This document shows positions 33,984 to 42,885 of a stretch of 64,000 bases of DNA, piece by piece; position 1 is the first letter of the stretch; each line of letters starts with the position of its first letter. The DNA is taken from positions 3,813,393 to 3,877,392 of the forward strand of contig CP054187.1 in the NCBI GenBank assembly GCA_015200345.1, written 5' to 3'. The notes beneath the pieces are model-generated. The model saw only the letters and a program-made list of their open reading frames with translations, did not search any database and was not told the DNA's origin. Origin of the DNA: Planctomycetia bacterium. Lineage in GTDB: Bacteria; Planctomycetota; Phycisphaerae; UBA1845; UTPLA1. The translations under genes were made by a program, and so were the position numbers.

Positions 33984-34973
33984 ATGCCAATGTTGATTTT
34001 GCTGGGCGCCGGCGCCCTGTTCTTCTTGCTGATTCTCCTAAGCGGATTCTTCACCGTCGAGCAGCAGACGCATGCGATCGTCGAGCGAATGGGCAAGTTC
34101 AATCGGATCGCGCGACCGGGCCTGAACTGGCGAATCCCGATCTTCGACCGCGTGGCCGGGCGGATCACCCACCGCGTGCGCGAACTGGAAGTCAAGGTCG
34201 AATCGAAGACCAAGGACGACGTGTTTGTCGATCTGCTGATCGCCGTGCAGTATTTCGTGCGCGAGGTGGACGAGGCAATTTATGCGGCGAATTACAAGCT
34301 GACCAATCCGGCACAGCAGATCAGCTCGTACGTGTTTGACACCGTCCGTGCTCTGGTGCCCGAAATGCTCGTGGACAACGTGTTCGCCGAGAAGGAGAAG
34401 ATCGCCTTGGCGGTGAAGGAACGGCTGGAAGATGTCATGTCGCAGTTCGGTTTCACCATTCTCCAGGCGCTGGTCAACGACATTCAGCCCGATGCGGCGG
34501 TCAAGACGGCCATGAACCAGGTCAACGCGACAGCCCGCATGCGCGAGGCGGCGAAGAACGAGGCTGAAGCGAAGAAGATCCGCGTGATCGCCGAAGCCGA
34601 AGCGGAGGCCCGCGCCAAGGAATTGCAGGGTGTCGGTATCGCCCGGCAACGCCTGGCCATCGCTCGTGGTCTGAAGGAATCGGTCGACGCATGCAGCGAA
34701 GCGGGCATCAGCCCGGAGGAGGCGACCAAGATGGTGTTGCTGACCCAGCACTACGATACGGTCGCGGCAGTCGGCGGTCGCAGCAAGGCGACGATCATGA
34801 TGATCCCATACACGCCGACCGGCATGACGCAGGTCAGCGACCAGATCATGCAGGCGTTGATGACCACCGGCGAGGCGCAAACCGGTGAACCTGCCACGCC
34901 GCATAGCCCGCCGGTTCGCGAGGCGCGGCACCCCACGCCGAAACTGGGAAGCGGCACGGACTTCGGAGCCTGA
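33984..34973 (+). CDS. SPFH/Band 7 (stomatin-like) protein
   Basis: A 329-residue protein: a membrane hairpin (residues 3-25, MLILLGAGALFFLLILLSGF), the SPFH domain (about 25-190) with FTVEQQTHAIVERMGKF, GLNWRIPIFDRVAGR and FVDLLIAVQYFV, a coiled coil (about 195-225, EAEAKKIRVIAEAEAEARA), and a Pro-rich C-terminal tail. Stomatin/prohibitin-like proteins form ring-shaped oligomers on the inner membrane and control membrane proteases or lipid domains. The usual NfeD partner is not next to it. GAAAGG precedes the ATG at 33984. Confidence 0.92.
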   Translation: MPMLILLGAGALFFLLILLSGFFTVEQQTHAIVERMGKFNRIARPGLNWRIPIFDRVAGRITHRVRELEVKVESKTKDDVFVDLLIAVQYFVREVDEAIYAANYKLTNPAQQISSYVFDTVRALVPEMLVDNVFAEKEKIALAVKERLEDVMSQFGFTILQALVNDIQPDAAVKTAMNQVNATARMREAAKNEAEAKKIRVIAEAEAEARAKELQGVGIARQRLAIARGLKESVDACSEAGISPEEATKMVLLTQHYDTVAAVGGRSKATIMMIPYTPTGMTQVSDQIMQALMTTGEAQTGEPATPHSPPVREARHPTPKLGSGTDFGA

Positions 34974-35008
34974 TGGCCTGGTCGCCTGATGCTTAAACCG
35001 ACCGTCCC

Positions 35009-35045
35009 GGCATGGCCGTCGCTTGCGGCGGCTATGCCTTTTTTT
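35009..35045 (+). terminator. Intrinsic terminator after the SPFH gene
   Basis: GGCATGGCCGTC (35009-35020) pairs with GGCGGCTATGCC (35027-35038) through G-C pairs and two G-U wobbles, with loop GCTTGC, followed by seven T (35039-35045). The structure is a good rho-independent terminator. Confidence 0.8.
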
Positions 35046-35139
35046 GTTTCTCGCAGGGCGATTCTCATGCTTGGAAATTTGAATATCGCGCTCAAAAATC
35101 GGTAGCCGCGCCCTCCCGGCACGCTCTAGACTTTGCGGC

Positions 35140-36228
35140 ATGGTTGCGATTCAGCAGTCACGAGAAACGGTCCCGCGGCGGACGCTTCCTCGACCCGGCA
35201 TCATGCGACGGGCCATTCAGCGGCGCGACGCGGGATATGACGGCGCGTTCTATTTCGCCGTGCGAACGACTGGCGTGTTCTGCAATCCGTCCTGTTCGGC
35301 GCGCAAGCCGCATGCGCGCCATTGCGTCTACTTCCGAACGCCGTCTGAAGCGATTCGGGCAGGGTATCGCCCGTGCAAACGCTGTCGGCCGGAGCAGGCG
35401 GACACGCTTGCGCCGGACTGGATTCGCCCGTTGCTGGCGCGGGTTGATTCCGGCGACGGCGAACGTCTCACGGACCGCGATCTGCGTGCCATGGGATTGT
35501 CACCTTTTCGCGTACGGCGGTTTTTTCGCAGCAAGTTCGGCATGACGTTTCAGCGGTTCGCGCGGCAGCGCCGCCTGGCATCCGCCGTTACCCACATCAG
35601 GAAAGGCTTGGACGTGACGACGACAGCACTGCGAAGCGGATACGAATCGATCAGCGGGTTTGAGTCGGCCGCGCGCCGCGCGTTCGGCACGTCGGCCCGC
35701 CGCGTGACAGCCGTGCAGCCAGTTTTTTCGAAAACAATCAACAGTCCGATCGGGCCTTTGCTTCTCGGGGCAAACGATGAGGGATTGTGCGTTCTTTCGT
35801 TCAGCGAGGGACGGAGCGTCGCCGCGAATTTGGCGCGATTATCCCGGCAGCTAAAGTGCCCGGTCCTCGCCGGTCCACACGAACTCCTCGACGCCGCCGC
35901 CGATCAGTTGACGGAATACTTCGCGGGCAAGCGGCGCGAGTTCGACTTGCCGCTGCATTACCCCGGCACGCCGTTCCAGCGGGCGGTCTGGTCTGCGCTG
36001 CGACGCATCCCGTACGGCAGGACAACGTCTTACGAGCAATTGGCCAGGGCCGTGGGGCGACCGGGCGCCCAGAGGGCGGTCGGGACGGCGAACGGCTCGA
36101 ACCGAATCGCGATCATTATCCCATGCCATCGAGTGGTAAATAAAAGCGGCAAAATCGGTGGTTACGGTGGGGGAGTCTGGAGGAAGGAGTTCCTGCTCGA
36201 GCTCGAACGGTCGGCCGCAAGTCGGTAG
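35140..36228 (+). CDS. ada: Ada: bifunctional methylphosphotriester/O6-methylguanine methyltransferase and regulator
   Basis: A 362-residue protein with all Ada parts. The N-terminal zinc domain has Cys48 (VFCNPSC, the methyl acceptor by alignment with E. coli Cys38), Cys52, Cys79 and Cys82 (PCKRCRP). The AraC-type helix-turn-helix lies at about residues 105-185 (FRVRRFFRSKFGMTFQRF, ALRSGYESISGFESA). The C-terminal methyltransferase has the acceptor Cys329 in PCHRVV and ends NKSGKIGGYGGG. It repairs methylated DNA and activates alkylation-response genes. It starts 95 bases after the SPFH terminator, so it is transcribed separately. Confidence 0.95.
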   Translation: MVAIQQSRETVPRRTLPRPGIMRRAIQRRDAGYDGAFYFAVRTTGVFCNPSCSARKPHARHCVYFRTPSEAIRAGYRPCKRCRPEQADTLAPDWIRPLLARVDSGDGERLTDRDLRAMGLSPFRVRRFFRSKFGMTFQRFARQRRLASAVTHIRKGLDVTTTALRSGYESISGFESAARRAFGTSARRVTAVQPVFSKTINSPIGPLLLGANDEGLCVLSFSEGRSVAANLARLSRQLKCPVLAGPHELLDAAADQLTEYFAGKRREFDLPLHYPGTPFQRAVWSALRRIPYGRTTSYEQLARAVGRPGAQRAVGTANGSNRIAIIIPCHRVVNKSGKIGGYGGGVWRKEFLLELERSAASR

Positions 36229-36386
36229 GCTTGGGCTTGCAAGGTAGCTTCCACTGTGCAAGCCGTCGCCGGCGGAGCCTCCACAGCGGGGAAGCGGACG
36301 GAGCACTAGAATAAGCCCGTTATCCGCGCGAACCGGCCCGTTCTGACTGGCGTATGGAGCGAGTCGAGGAGAGGAAAGTACACTGA

Positions 36387-37427
36387 ATGACGAACTCCCC
36401 ACTGGATCGCCCCCCGCGACTATCGTCTATTCTCTTGGCTTATCTCGGCGTCTATGTCGTCTGGGGATCGACGTATCTTGCCATTGCCATCGCCGTAAAA
36501 TCGATCCCTCCCTTCTGGATGGCGTCGGCACGATTTTTGATCGCCGGTTTCATCCTTTATATCTATGCACGATGGAAAGGCGCGCCGCGCCCGACGCGGT
36601 TGCATTGGCGCAATGCGGCGATCATCGGCACGCTGCTTCTTCTCGGCGGGAACGGCGGCGTCGTCTGGGCGGAAAAACACGTTCCATCCGGACTTGCAGC
36701 GCTCATGGTGGCGACGGTGCCGCTGTGGTTCGCGTTGGTGGAATGGGTGCGTCCGGGCGGCAAGCGGCCGCCGACGCGTGCATGGCTGGGGATCGCGCTG
36801 GGATTCGTCGGTCTCGCGGTGCTTTTCAATCCTGCAAAAGTCCTGGGCGGCGATGCGATCCACTACGGCGGCGCGGCGGCACTGGTGATGGCGTCGTTCC
36901 TCTGGTCTTGCGGGTCGATCTATTCACGCCACGCATCGCTGCCCGAATCGGGTTTGCTCACGACTGGGATGGAGATGCTGGCCGGCAGCGCGGCGCTGGG
37001 CTTCTTCGGCGCGATCGTTGGAGACTGGCGCGGGTTCAGCGTGACCACGATTACCACTGAAGCGCTGCTCGCGGTCGCGTACCTGATTGTGTTCGGCTCA
37101 CTGATCGGCTTTACGTGTTACATGTGGCTGTTGAAAGTGAGCACGCCGCATCGGGTTGCAACGTATGCATACGTGAATCCGGTTGTGGCGGTCTTTCTCG
37201 GATGGTTGCTGGCGGGCGAAAAACTCACCTTGCCGACTCTGCTCGCCACGCCGGTGATTGTGCTGGGCGTCGTGTTTATTACCACGGCGCGCGCGGCGAC
37301 GTCGAGCGAGGCGGTTCAGCCCGAGCCGAGACCGTCAGGGAGCGCCGGGTTGCCTTGTGACGAAGTGAAACCGCACGAAGTCATCGACGCTGCACTGACG
37401 CGAGCGCCGGCGCAGAGCGGTTGCTGA
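36387..37427 (+). CDS. EamA/DMT-superfamily transporter
   Basis: A 346-residue integral membrane protein with about ten hydrophobic helices and two EamA repeats (YLGVYVVWGSTYLAIAIAV in the first; PVVAVFLGWLLAGEKLTLP in the second). This drug/metabolite transporter family usually exports amino acids or other small molecules. GGAGAGGAAAG lies before the ATG. The C-terminal tail (about 45 residues) is polar and probably cytoplasmic. Substrate is not predictable. It converges with aspS, with 18 bases between the stops. Confidence 0.88.
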   Translation: MTNSPLDRPPRLSSILLAYLGVYVVWGSTYLAIAIAVKSIPPFWMASARFLIAGFILYIYARWKGAPRPTRLHWRNAAIIGTLLLLGGNGGVVWAEKHVPSGLAALMVATVPLWFALVEWVRPGGKRPPTRAWLGIALGFVGLAVLFNPAKVLGGDAIHYGGAAALVMASFLWSCGSIYSRHASLPESGLLTTGMEMLAGSAALGFFGAIVGDWRGFSVTTITTEALLAVAYLIVFGSLIGFTCYMWLLKVSTPHRVATYAYVNPVVAVFLGWLLAGEKLTLPTLLATPVIVLGVVFITTARAATSSEAVQPEPRPSGSAGLPCDEVKPHEVIDAALTRAPAQSGC

Positions 37428-37445
37428 TGGCGATTCTCCGCAATG

Positions 37446-39284
37446 CTATTTCTTTTCCGCCACGATCGCGATGCCAAGTTCCTTCAACTGCTCGGGCGAC
37501 ACCTCCGACGGCGCCTTGGTAAGAGGATCGACCGCGCGCGCGTTCTTGGGGAAGGCGATGACGTCACGAATGGAGCTGTAGCCGCCGAACAGCATGACGA
37601 TTCGATCCAATCCCAGCGCCAGCCCGCCGTGCGGCGGGGCACCGTATTGGAGCGCGTCGAGCAGGTATTCAAACTTCAATTTCGCCTCTGCGTCGGACAG
37701 GCCCAGCAGCCTGAAAATCTTCGATTGCACGTCGCTGCGGTGAATTCTGATCGAACCGCCCCCCAGCTCGGTGCCATTCAGCACGATGTCATACGCCTTG
37801 GCGCGGACCTTCAGTAAATCCTCGGCCGGCGGCGGCGCGGCATCCTCAAGCCGCAGCAGGTGCAGGTCTTCGTCCTTCGGACTTGTGAAGGGATGATGCA
37901 TCGGGAAGATGCTCTTTGAATCCGCGTCCCAGCCGAACAGCGGAAAATCCACGACCCAGCAGAACGCCCATTTGTCCTTCGGGATCATGCCGCGCCGCTC
38001 GGCGACGGTCGAGCGCAACCAGCCCAGGTGCTTGCAGACATTCGCCTCACTGCCGGCTGCGAACAGAATCAAATCGCCGGCCTTCGCGCCGGAGGCGTCC
38101 ATAATCGCCCGTTGCACGTCGGCGTTCTCCAGGAACTTGGCAATCCCCGTTTGAAATACAATCTTGCCGCCTTCTTCAACCACCTTCACGAGCGGCAGGC
38201 CGCCGGCACCGACCCCTTTGATCTCCTCGGTGAGGCCGTCGGTCTCCTTGCGCGTCATGGCGGCCCCGCCGGGGACGACGATGCACCGCACGATGCCTCC
38301 GGAAGCGATGGCGTCGGCGAAGACGCGGAACTCGCTTGCCTTCACCGCGTCGGTGACGTCCTTGATGGTCATGCCGTAGCGCAGATCAGGCGCGTCGCGG
38401 CCGTAATCGCGCATGGCTTGTGCGTAGCTGATCCGTGGCAGGGGAAGGTGCATGTCCAGGCCGATCGCCGCCTTGGCGATTTCCGCCATGCAGGCTTCGA
38501 CGTGGTGCATGACGTTTTCCGGCTGCACGAAAGCCATCTCGATGTCCACTTGGGTGAACTCTGGCTGGCGGTCGGCGCGAAGGTCCTCGTCGCGGAAGCA
38601 CCGGGCGATCTGCATGTAGCGATCCAGCCCGGCGATCATCAGCAGCTGCTTGAAGATCTGCGGCGATTGCGGCAGTGCGTAGAACGAGCCGTGTTGCAAA
38701 CGCGAGGGAACGAGATAGTCGCGGGCGCCCTCGGGCGTGCTCTTGCACAGAATCGGCGTCTCGATCTCAAGGAATCCATGGCGATCGAAGTAATCGCGCA
38801 CCGTCTTGGTGATGCGATGCCGCAACATCAGTGCCTTTTTCATCGGCGTGCGGCGAATATCCAGTACGCGGTTCTCCAGCCGCAGGTCCTCGTTGGTTTC
38901 GATGTCGTCGGCGATCTCGAAAGGAGGCGTTTTCGATTTGCTAAGCAAGTCAATCTCGCGCGCGGCGATTTCGATCTCGCCCGTCGGCAGATTGGGATTC
39001 ACGTTGCTGCCACGGCTGATGACTTCGCCGCGCACGGCGATGACATACTCGCTCCGCAAGCCGCGGGCGATCTCATGGGCCTTCGGATCGGTGTCGGGAT
39101 TGAATCGAATCTGGGTGATGCCGCCGCGATCGCGCAGATCGATGAAGACCATGCCGCCGTGGTCGCGGAAATTATCCACCCAACCGGCCAGGAGGACGGT
39201 CTTACCAACATCGCTGCCTCGCAGCGCGCCGCAATCGTGGGTTCGTTCGTTGTAAGGCAGTGGCACAGCATTCTCCAATTGCAA
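37446..39284 (-). CDS. aspS: Aspartate--tRNA ligase, likely non-discriminating
   Basis: A 612-residue class II aminoacyl-tRNA synthetase of the bacterial AspRS type. The OB-fold anticodon domain (residues 1-135) has GWVDNFRDHGGMVFIDLRDRG. Motif 2 is FRDEDLRADRQPEFTQVD and motif 3 ALGLDRIVML; the GAD insertion is about residues 300-430. His42, aligned with Leu30 of E. coli AspRS, is the residue found in non-discriminating enzymes such as Pseudomonas aeruginosa His31. It therefore probably charges both tRNA-Asp and tRNA-Asn, with GatCAB finishing Asn-tRNA. This is a prediction from one signature residue. Confidence 0.96.
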   Translation of the reverse strand: MQLENAVPLPYNERTHDCGALRGSDVGKTVLLAGWVDNFRDHGGMVFIDLRDRGGITQIRFNPDTDPKAHEIARGLRSEYVIAVRGEVISRGSNVNPNLPTGEIEIAAREIDLLSKSKTPPFEIADDIETNEDLRLENRVLDIRRTPMKKALMLRHRITKTVRDYFDRHGFLEIETPILCKSTPEGARDYLVPSRLQHGSFYALPQSPQIFKQLLMIAGLDRYMQIARCFRDEDLRADRQPEFTQVDIEMAFVQPENVMHHVEACMAEIAKAAIGLDMHLPLPRISYAQAMRDYGRDAPDLRYGMTIKDVTDAVKASEFRVFADAIASGGIVRCIVVPGGAAMTRKETDGLTEEIKGVGAGGLPLVKVVEEGGKIVFQTGIAKFLENADVQRAIMDASGAKAGDLILFAAGSEANVCKHLGWLRSTVAERRGMIPKDKWAFCWVVDFPLFGWDADSKSIFPMHHPFTSPKDEDLHLLRLEDAAPPPAEDLLKVRAKAYDIVLNGTELGGGSIRIHRSDVQSKIFRLLGLSDAEAKLKFEYLLDALQYGAPPHGGLALGLDRIVMLFGGYSSIRDVIAFPKNARAVDPLTKAPSEVSPEQLKELGIAIVAEKK

Positions 39285-39318
39285 TCATCCCGACCAAGAC
39301 ACGGACCAAGCCTGGATT

Positions 39319-40491
39319 CTAAGGGGTTCCCAGAATGGTGGTTGGCTTCACCGGCGGCTTTGCCGGAGACGTTTCAGCGAACCAGTCGCGCAACACTTTT
39401 TCGGCCGGCTTGCCCCGGGGGGTGTAGTTGAAGTCGTTCATACCGCCTTCGGACGTATCCCACTCCCACCAGATGATCCCGCCGATCGCCGGTTCATTTC
39501 CCCAGGTTCGAAGAAACGATTCGTACAATCGGCGTTGTTCTTCGTGGCCGGCGGGCGTCGCCTTCTGGTTCGCGTAATAATTCCAGCCCTCGTGGGCCGC
39601 GCCTTCCTGCGAACACCAGCCGACCTCGGTAAAGATAATGGGTTTCTTCACCTCGCGCTGGAACGAAAGTATGTCGCGTTTGATTCGCGCCCAATTCTGA
39701 TCGATTTCGGACGGCAGGGGGTTCCCCTTTCGCGCCAGCTCATAATACGATGTCATCCCGACGACATCGAGCCGTGGCCAGAACCCGATCTTCGTCGTCT
39801 GATAATGATCCCAATTGGCGGAGTAGCCCAGCTTGCCGCGATAGTTCTGCCGGACCTCCTCGATGATGCGCAGCCAACGCTCGGTGTAGGTTTCGGTCTT
39901 AACCAGCTCGGAGCCGATCATCAGCACGTCGACGCGATGCCGTTCGGCGATCTTCGCGAAATGGACGATGAAGTCCCGATAGCGCGTGAACCAGCCGTCC
40001 CAGTCGTGGTTTTCCGGGACAATTCGACCGCGCCACTCGCTGTTTCGCGGGTTCTTCAGCAGCACGATCGGCATGAGGATCACGCGCAGACCGTGTTGCG
40101 TCGCGTGATCAATCAGGCGACCCAGATCCTTCGCATCAGGTGTGCGACGTGTGTCGATATGCAGGTCCACCGTGCCCGCGTGCTCCTGCCAGCCGTGGAC
40201 GACAAAGAGTACCGTGTCGGCCCCCAACTGGGCGATCTCCGGAATCAGGCGATGGTAATGGTCGTAGGCGCTGACGCCGTTGACATGGAGCTGCATGGCC
40301 ATGCCGCGGTACTGACCGCGCGGCGGCGGCGTGGAGCCGGCGGGTGACTCCAATCCGCTGACAACCTGGTGTGCGCGCTGCGTCGCGTCATCCTCCGGGG
40401 GGGCCGCGTCGCTGGCACCTGGCGTGCGCACCGCCTGCCAGACCACGCCGATGGCGAATAGCGCCGCGAGTATTTTCAACAAGGGTTGCAT
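39319..40491 (-). CDS. GH113-like glycoside hydrolase, membrane anchored
   Basis: A 390-residue protein with an N-terminal hydrophobic anchor (LLKILAALFAIGVVWQAV) and a TIM-barrel resembling GH113 (mannanase) and related glycosidase-like families. Candidate catalytic Glu residues are in MIGSELVKTE (about residue 192) and IFTEVGWCSQEG (about residue 288), at the ends of strands beta4 and beta7 as the GH-A clan requires. WWEWDTSEGG follows near the end. It would cleave or bind a glycan in the periplasm. Annotation as a hydrolase is likely; substrate is unknown. It is 34 bases upstream of aspS start and read in the same direction. Confidence 0.8.
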   Translation of the reverse strand: MQPLLKILAALFAIGVVWQAVRTPGASDAAPPEDDATQRAHQVVSGLESPAGSTPPPRGQYRGMAMQLHVNGVSAYDHYHRLIPEIAQLGADTVLFVVHGWQEHAGTVDLHIDTRRTPDAKDLGRLIDHATQHGLRVILMPIVLLKNPRNSEWRGRIVPENHDWDGWFTRYRDFIVHFAKIAERHRVDVLMIGSELVKTETYTERWLRIIEEVRQNYRGKLGYSANWDHYQTTKIGFWPRLDVVGMTSYYELARKGNPLPSEIDQNWARIKRDILSFQREVKKPIIFTEVGWCSQEGAAHEGWNYYANQKATPAGHEEQRRLYESFLRTWGNEPAIGGIIWWEWDTSEGGMNDFNYTPRGKPAEKVLRDWFAETSPAKPPVKPTTILGTP

Positions 40492-40680
40492 GGGGCTTCC
40501 CGGTCGTTGCTGTTTGGCATTCGCCGGGAAAACCCGGCAAACCGGGAATCGTAGGGCAACCCGATTGTTGGGAAAAGCGGCGGATCTGAAATGGCTGAAA
40601 ATGCGATGCGTTCCTCGGTGGACCGGTCGCGCAACAATTGCAGGCTCACACGACTCGGCGGAGTTTCCCGATACTCAAGT

Positions 40681-41382
40681 ATGAAGCGGGGTCGATCGCT
40701 ATCCTGGTGGGTCACGTGGGTCGCGTCCTTCTTATGCGCTGCGTGTGACCGGTCGACACCGGCCCCGGTTGCGTCCGGGACGACGCCCGCTCGTGCGGCG
40801 AGGGCGTCATCTCCCGCCGAAGCGGTGGCGCGGTTGCAGGAAGCGTATCGCGCCAGGAACTACGACGAACTCGCCGCACTGGTCGCGCCGAAGCAGCGGC
40901 TGGCCACGGTCGATTTTCTTGCCGCCGTGGATGAAGTCCTGAAGGCCAACGCCCGGTTGCGCCGCGTGGCGGAGTCGGTTTATCAGGGGCCGGTCAGCGA
41001 GACGTGGTCCATCGGGGAAATCGAGAACAACCTCGGTCCGTTCTCGGCGCACGTGACGCTCATTGGTCAGGAGTTGCGGGGCAACGGCGCCGTCGTGACG
41101 CTTCAAGAGGGCGATCACATTCCGCTCTTCAAGGCTCGCTTTGTTCACGACGGATCGGGCTGGCTGTATGACGCCGAGCCGATCCCGGCCGCAATGATCG
41201 GCGAATTGCGCAAGCTCGCCGCCACGCTGGACGATGTCACGCGGAAAGTTCGTGAAGGGGCGGACATCCGTTATTATATGGATGTATTCTTTACCCAGGT
41301 GGCGCCGCAGATGTGCCGCGTCCTGACGGCGACGGACCCGGTCGTCCAAACCGCCCTATCGACCGACGCGAACCAGCCCTGA
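40681..41382 (+). CDS. Predicted lipoprotein, function unknown
   Basis: A 233-residue protein with a lipoprotein signal (hydrophobic WWVTWVASFLCAAC, lipobox Cys22) after a basic start. The mature part begins with a Pro/Ala linker and then a helical and strand mixture (SPAEAVARLQEAYRARNYDEL, LIGQELRGNGAVVTLQEGD). The early part (about residues 45-75) resembles the start of SnoaL/NTF2-like domains that follow lipoprotein anchors, but the match is weak. ATG 40681 is used; 90 bases of upstream frame have no signal. The 3' end is 14 bases from the converging plsC. Confidence 0.65.
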   Translation: MKRGRSLSWWVTWVASFLCAACDRSTPAPVASGTTPARAARASSPAEAVARLQEAYRARNYDELAALVAPKQRLATVDFLAAVDEVLKANARLRRVAESVYQGPVSETWSIGEIENNLGPFSAHVTLIGQELRGNGAVVTLQEGDHIPLFKARFVHDGSGWLYDAEPIPAAMIGELRKLAATLDDVTRKVREGADIRYYMDVFFTQVAPQMCRVLTATDPVVQTALSTDANQP

Positions 41383-41396
41383 CGTTCCAAGTTGGG

Positions 41397-42071
41397 TCAT
41401 GCCGGAGGCTTCGAAGACGACTCGCCGTGCCGGCGGTCCTTTGAAGCTTCCAGCGCCGCTTGCATCCGTTTGGTGATGGTTTCCGTGATTTGTTCCAGCG
41501 TCCATTCCCGCACTTGTTCGACTTGGATCGGTTCAGCATACGTTACATGGACCGGCCTGGGTGACGGCCATCGCTGCGAGCGCGGCCACGCTTCAAATGC
41601 ACCATCCACGATCGTCGGCACAATGGGCACTTCGGCACGCTTGGCGATCGCGAGGCTGTTCGGGTTGATCGGACCGAGGCGGCCGTCCGGCGAGCGCGTG
41701 GCCTCCGGAAAGATGACAACCGCCCAGCCGTTCCGCAGTTGCCGAAGCGCTTCCTTGACCGCGCCGACATCGGCGGCGCCGCGGCGCACGGGGAAGGCAT
41801 TCAACGCGCGGATCAGTCGACCGAAGATCGGATTGCGAAACAGGGTGTCGCGTGCCATGAAGCTGATTTCGCGCGGCAGCGCCTGCCCGACGGCCACCGG
41901 GTCGAAGTAGCTCTGGTGGTTCGAGACGATCAGCACACCGCCCGCGTCCGGCACGCGCTCGACGTGAAAGGCGCGCCCTCGGAAATAAATCTTAAACAAC
42001 ATCCGGGACAGGAACCGCATGAAGCGGTAGAAGCATCGCATGCGCGGCGGCGCGGTGTCCATGGTTGGCAA
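41397..42071 (-). CDS. Lysophospholipid acyltransferase (PlsC family)
   Basis: A 224-residue acyltransferase. The catalytic HX4D motif is NHQSYFD (His52, Asp57), the substrate motif is VVIFPEATRSPDG (about residues 117-130), and VPIVPTIVDGAFEAW follows. These enzymes add an acyl group to 1-acyl-glycerol-3-phosphate at the inner membrane. The N-terminal 30 residues are amphipathic. It is downstream of cmk on the same strand with a 33-base gap, a pairing seen in many bacterial genomes (cmk-plsC), so the two are probably one operon. Confidence 0.92.
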   Translation of the reverse strand: MPTMDTAPPRMRCFYRFMRFLSRMLFKIYFRGRAFHVERVPDAGGVLIVSNHQSYFDPVAVGQALPREISFMARDTLFRNPIFGRLIRALNAFPVRRGAADVGAVKEALRQLRNGWAVVIFPEATRSPDGRLGPINPNSLAIAKRAEVPIVPTIVDGAFEAWPRSQRWPSPRPVHVTYAEPIQVEQVREWTLEQITETITKRMQAALEASKDRRHGESSSKPPA

Positions 42072-42104
42072 GATGCAATCGGCGTGATGGGCGATCGCGT
42101 CAGA

Positions 42105-42776
42105 TCAACGGGCGACCAGTTGCCGCTTGCGTACCTCTTCGAGCAGCCGCTCCACCACTTCGTGAATGGTCATCTGCGTCGTGTCAATGGCAATGGCCGT
42201 GGCAGGGTGCAGCAGCGGCGCCCACTGGTGCTGATCATTGCCGTCGCGTTCGCGCAGGTTCTCGAGAATCAGGTCGTAAGACGTCTCTTCGCCGTCCGCG
42301 ATCAGTTCCTGGTAGCGCCGCATGGCACGTCGCTCCAGGGATGCGTCGAGGAAGAATTTCAAGTCCGCATCGGGAAACACCACGCTTCCCTGATCGCGCC
42401 CTTCGGTCACCAGCGAGCCGAGCTGGCGGCCGATCTCCCGTTGCTTTTCCACCAGCAGCTTGCGAATCTCCGCAATGCGCGCCACAAAACTCGTGGCCTG
42501 ATTGACCGCCATGCTGCGCACCTCTTCGCTCACGTCGACGCCGTTGAGCAGCACGCGCGTGAACGTCGGGCCGCAATCCACATGGACGTTACTCTGTCGG
42601 GCGATTTGGATCAGCGCCGCGTCGTCTTTCAGGCGGGCGCCGTTCTGGATTGCCGCGAGCGCCAGCGCGCGATACATCGCGCCCGTATCGAGGTAGGCAA
42701 TCGACAGTTTGCCCGCCAGTTTGCGTGCCGCGGTGCTCTTTCCTGAACCGGCCGGCCCGTCAATCGTGATGATCAT
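42105..42776 (-). CDS. cmk: Cytidylate kinase
   Basis: A 223-residue nucleoside monophosphate kinase. The P-loop GPAGSGKS is at residues 7-14; LDTGAMYRALAL, LLNGVDVSEEVRS and TEGRDQGSVVFPDADLKFFL are the CMP-binding and lid motifs. It phosphorylates CMP and dCMP using ATP. ATG 42776, with AAGGAG 8 bases upstream, gives the canonical MIITIDGPAGSGKS start; the longer frame from 42821 does not. It leads into plsC and faces the divergent lipoprotein at 42886. Confidence 0.96.
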   Translation of the reverse strand: MIITIDGPAGSGKSTAARKLAGKLSIAYLDTGAMYRALALAAIQNGARLKDDAALIQIARQSNVHVDCGPTFTRVLLNGVDVSEEVRSMAVNQATSFVARIAEIRKLLVEKQREIGRQLGSLVTEGRDQGSVVFPDADLKFFLDASLERRAMRRYQELIADGEETSYDLILENLRERDGNDQHQWAPLLHPATAIAIDTTQMTIHEVVERLLEEVRKRQLVAR

Positions 42777-42835
42777 GCTCGGCTCCTTGAGCGTTGCGGG
42801 CATTATAAGGAGCGGATCCATCGCGCCAAATCAGA

Positions 42836-42863
42836 TTGAAGCTCACCGCGCGATCGGTACAAT
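42836..42863 (+). promoter_or_regulatory. Candidate sigma-70 promoter for the downstream lipoprotein gene
   Basis: TTGAAG (42836-42841), 16 bases, then TACAAT (42858-42863). The two boxes match consensus well for a GC-rich genome, and the gene's SD follows within 10 bases, so the 5' leader is short. Confidence 0.4.
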
Positions 42864-42872
42864 TCACAGGAC

Positions 42873-42880
42873 AAGGAGGT
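42873..42880 (+). promoter_or_regulatory. Near-perfect Shine-Dalgarno AAGGAGGT
   Basis: AAGGAGGT lies 5 bases before ATG 42886 and fixes that start over the upstream ATG at 42709. It is the longest SD match I saw in the window. Confidence 0.8.
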
Positions 42881-42885
42881 GGCGC

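Noticed and set aside
38028..39431. Open frame on the plus strand across aspS
   Set aside because: Antisense to a certain AspRS gene; no family.
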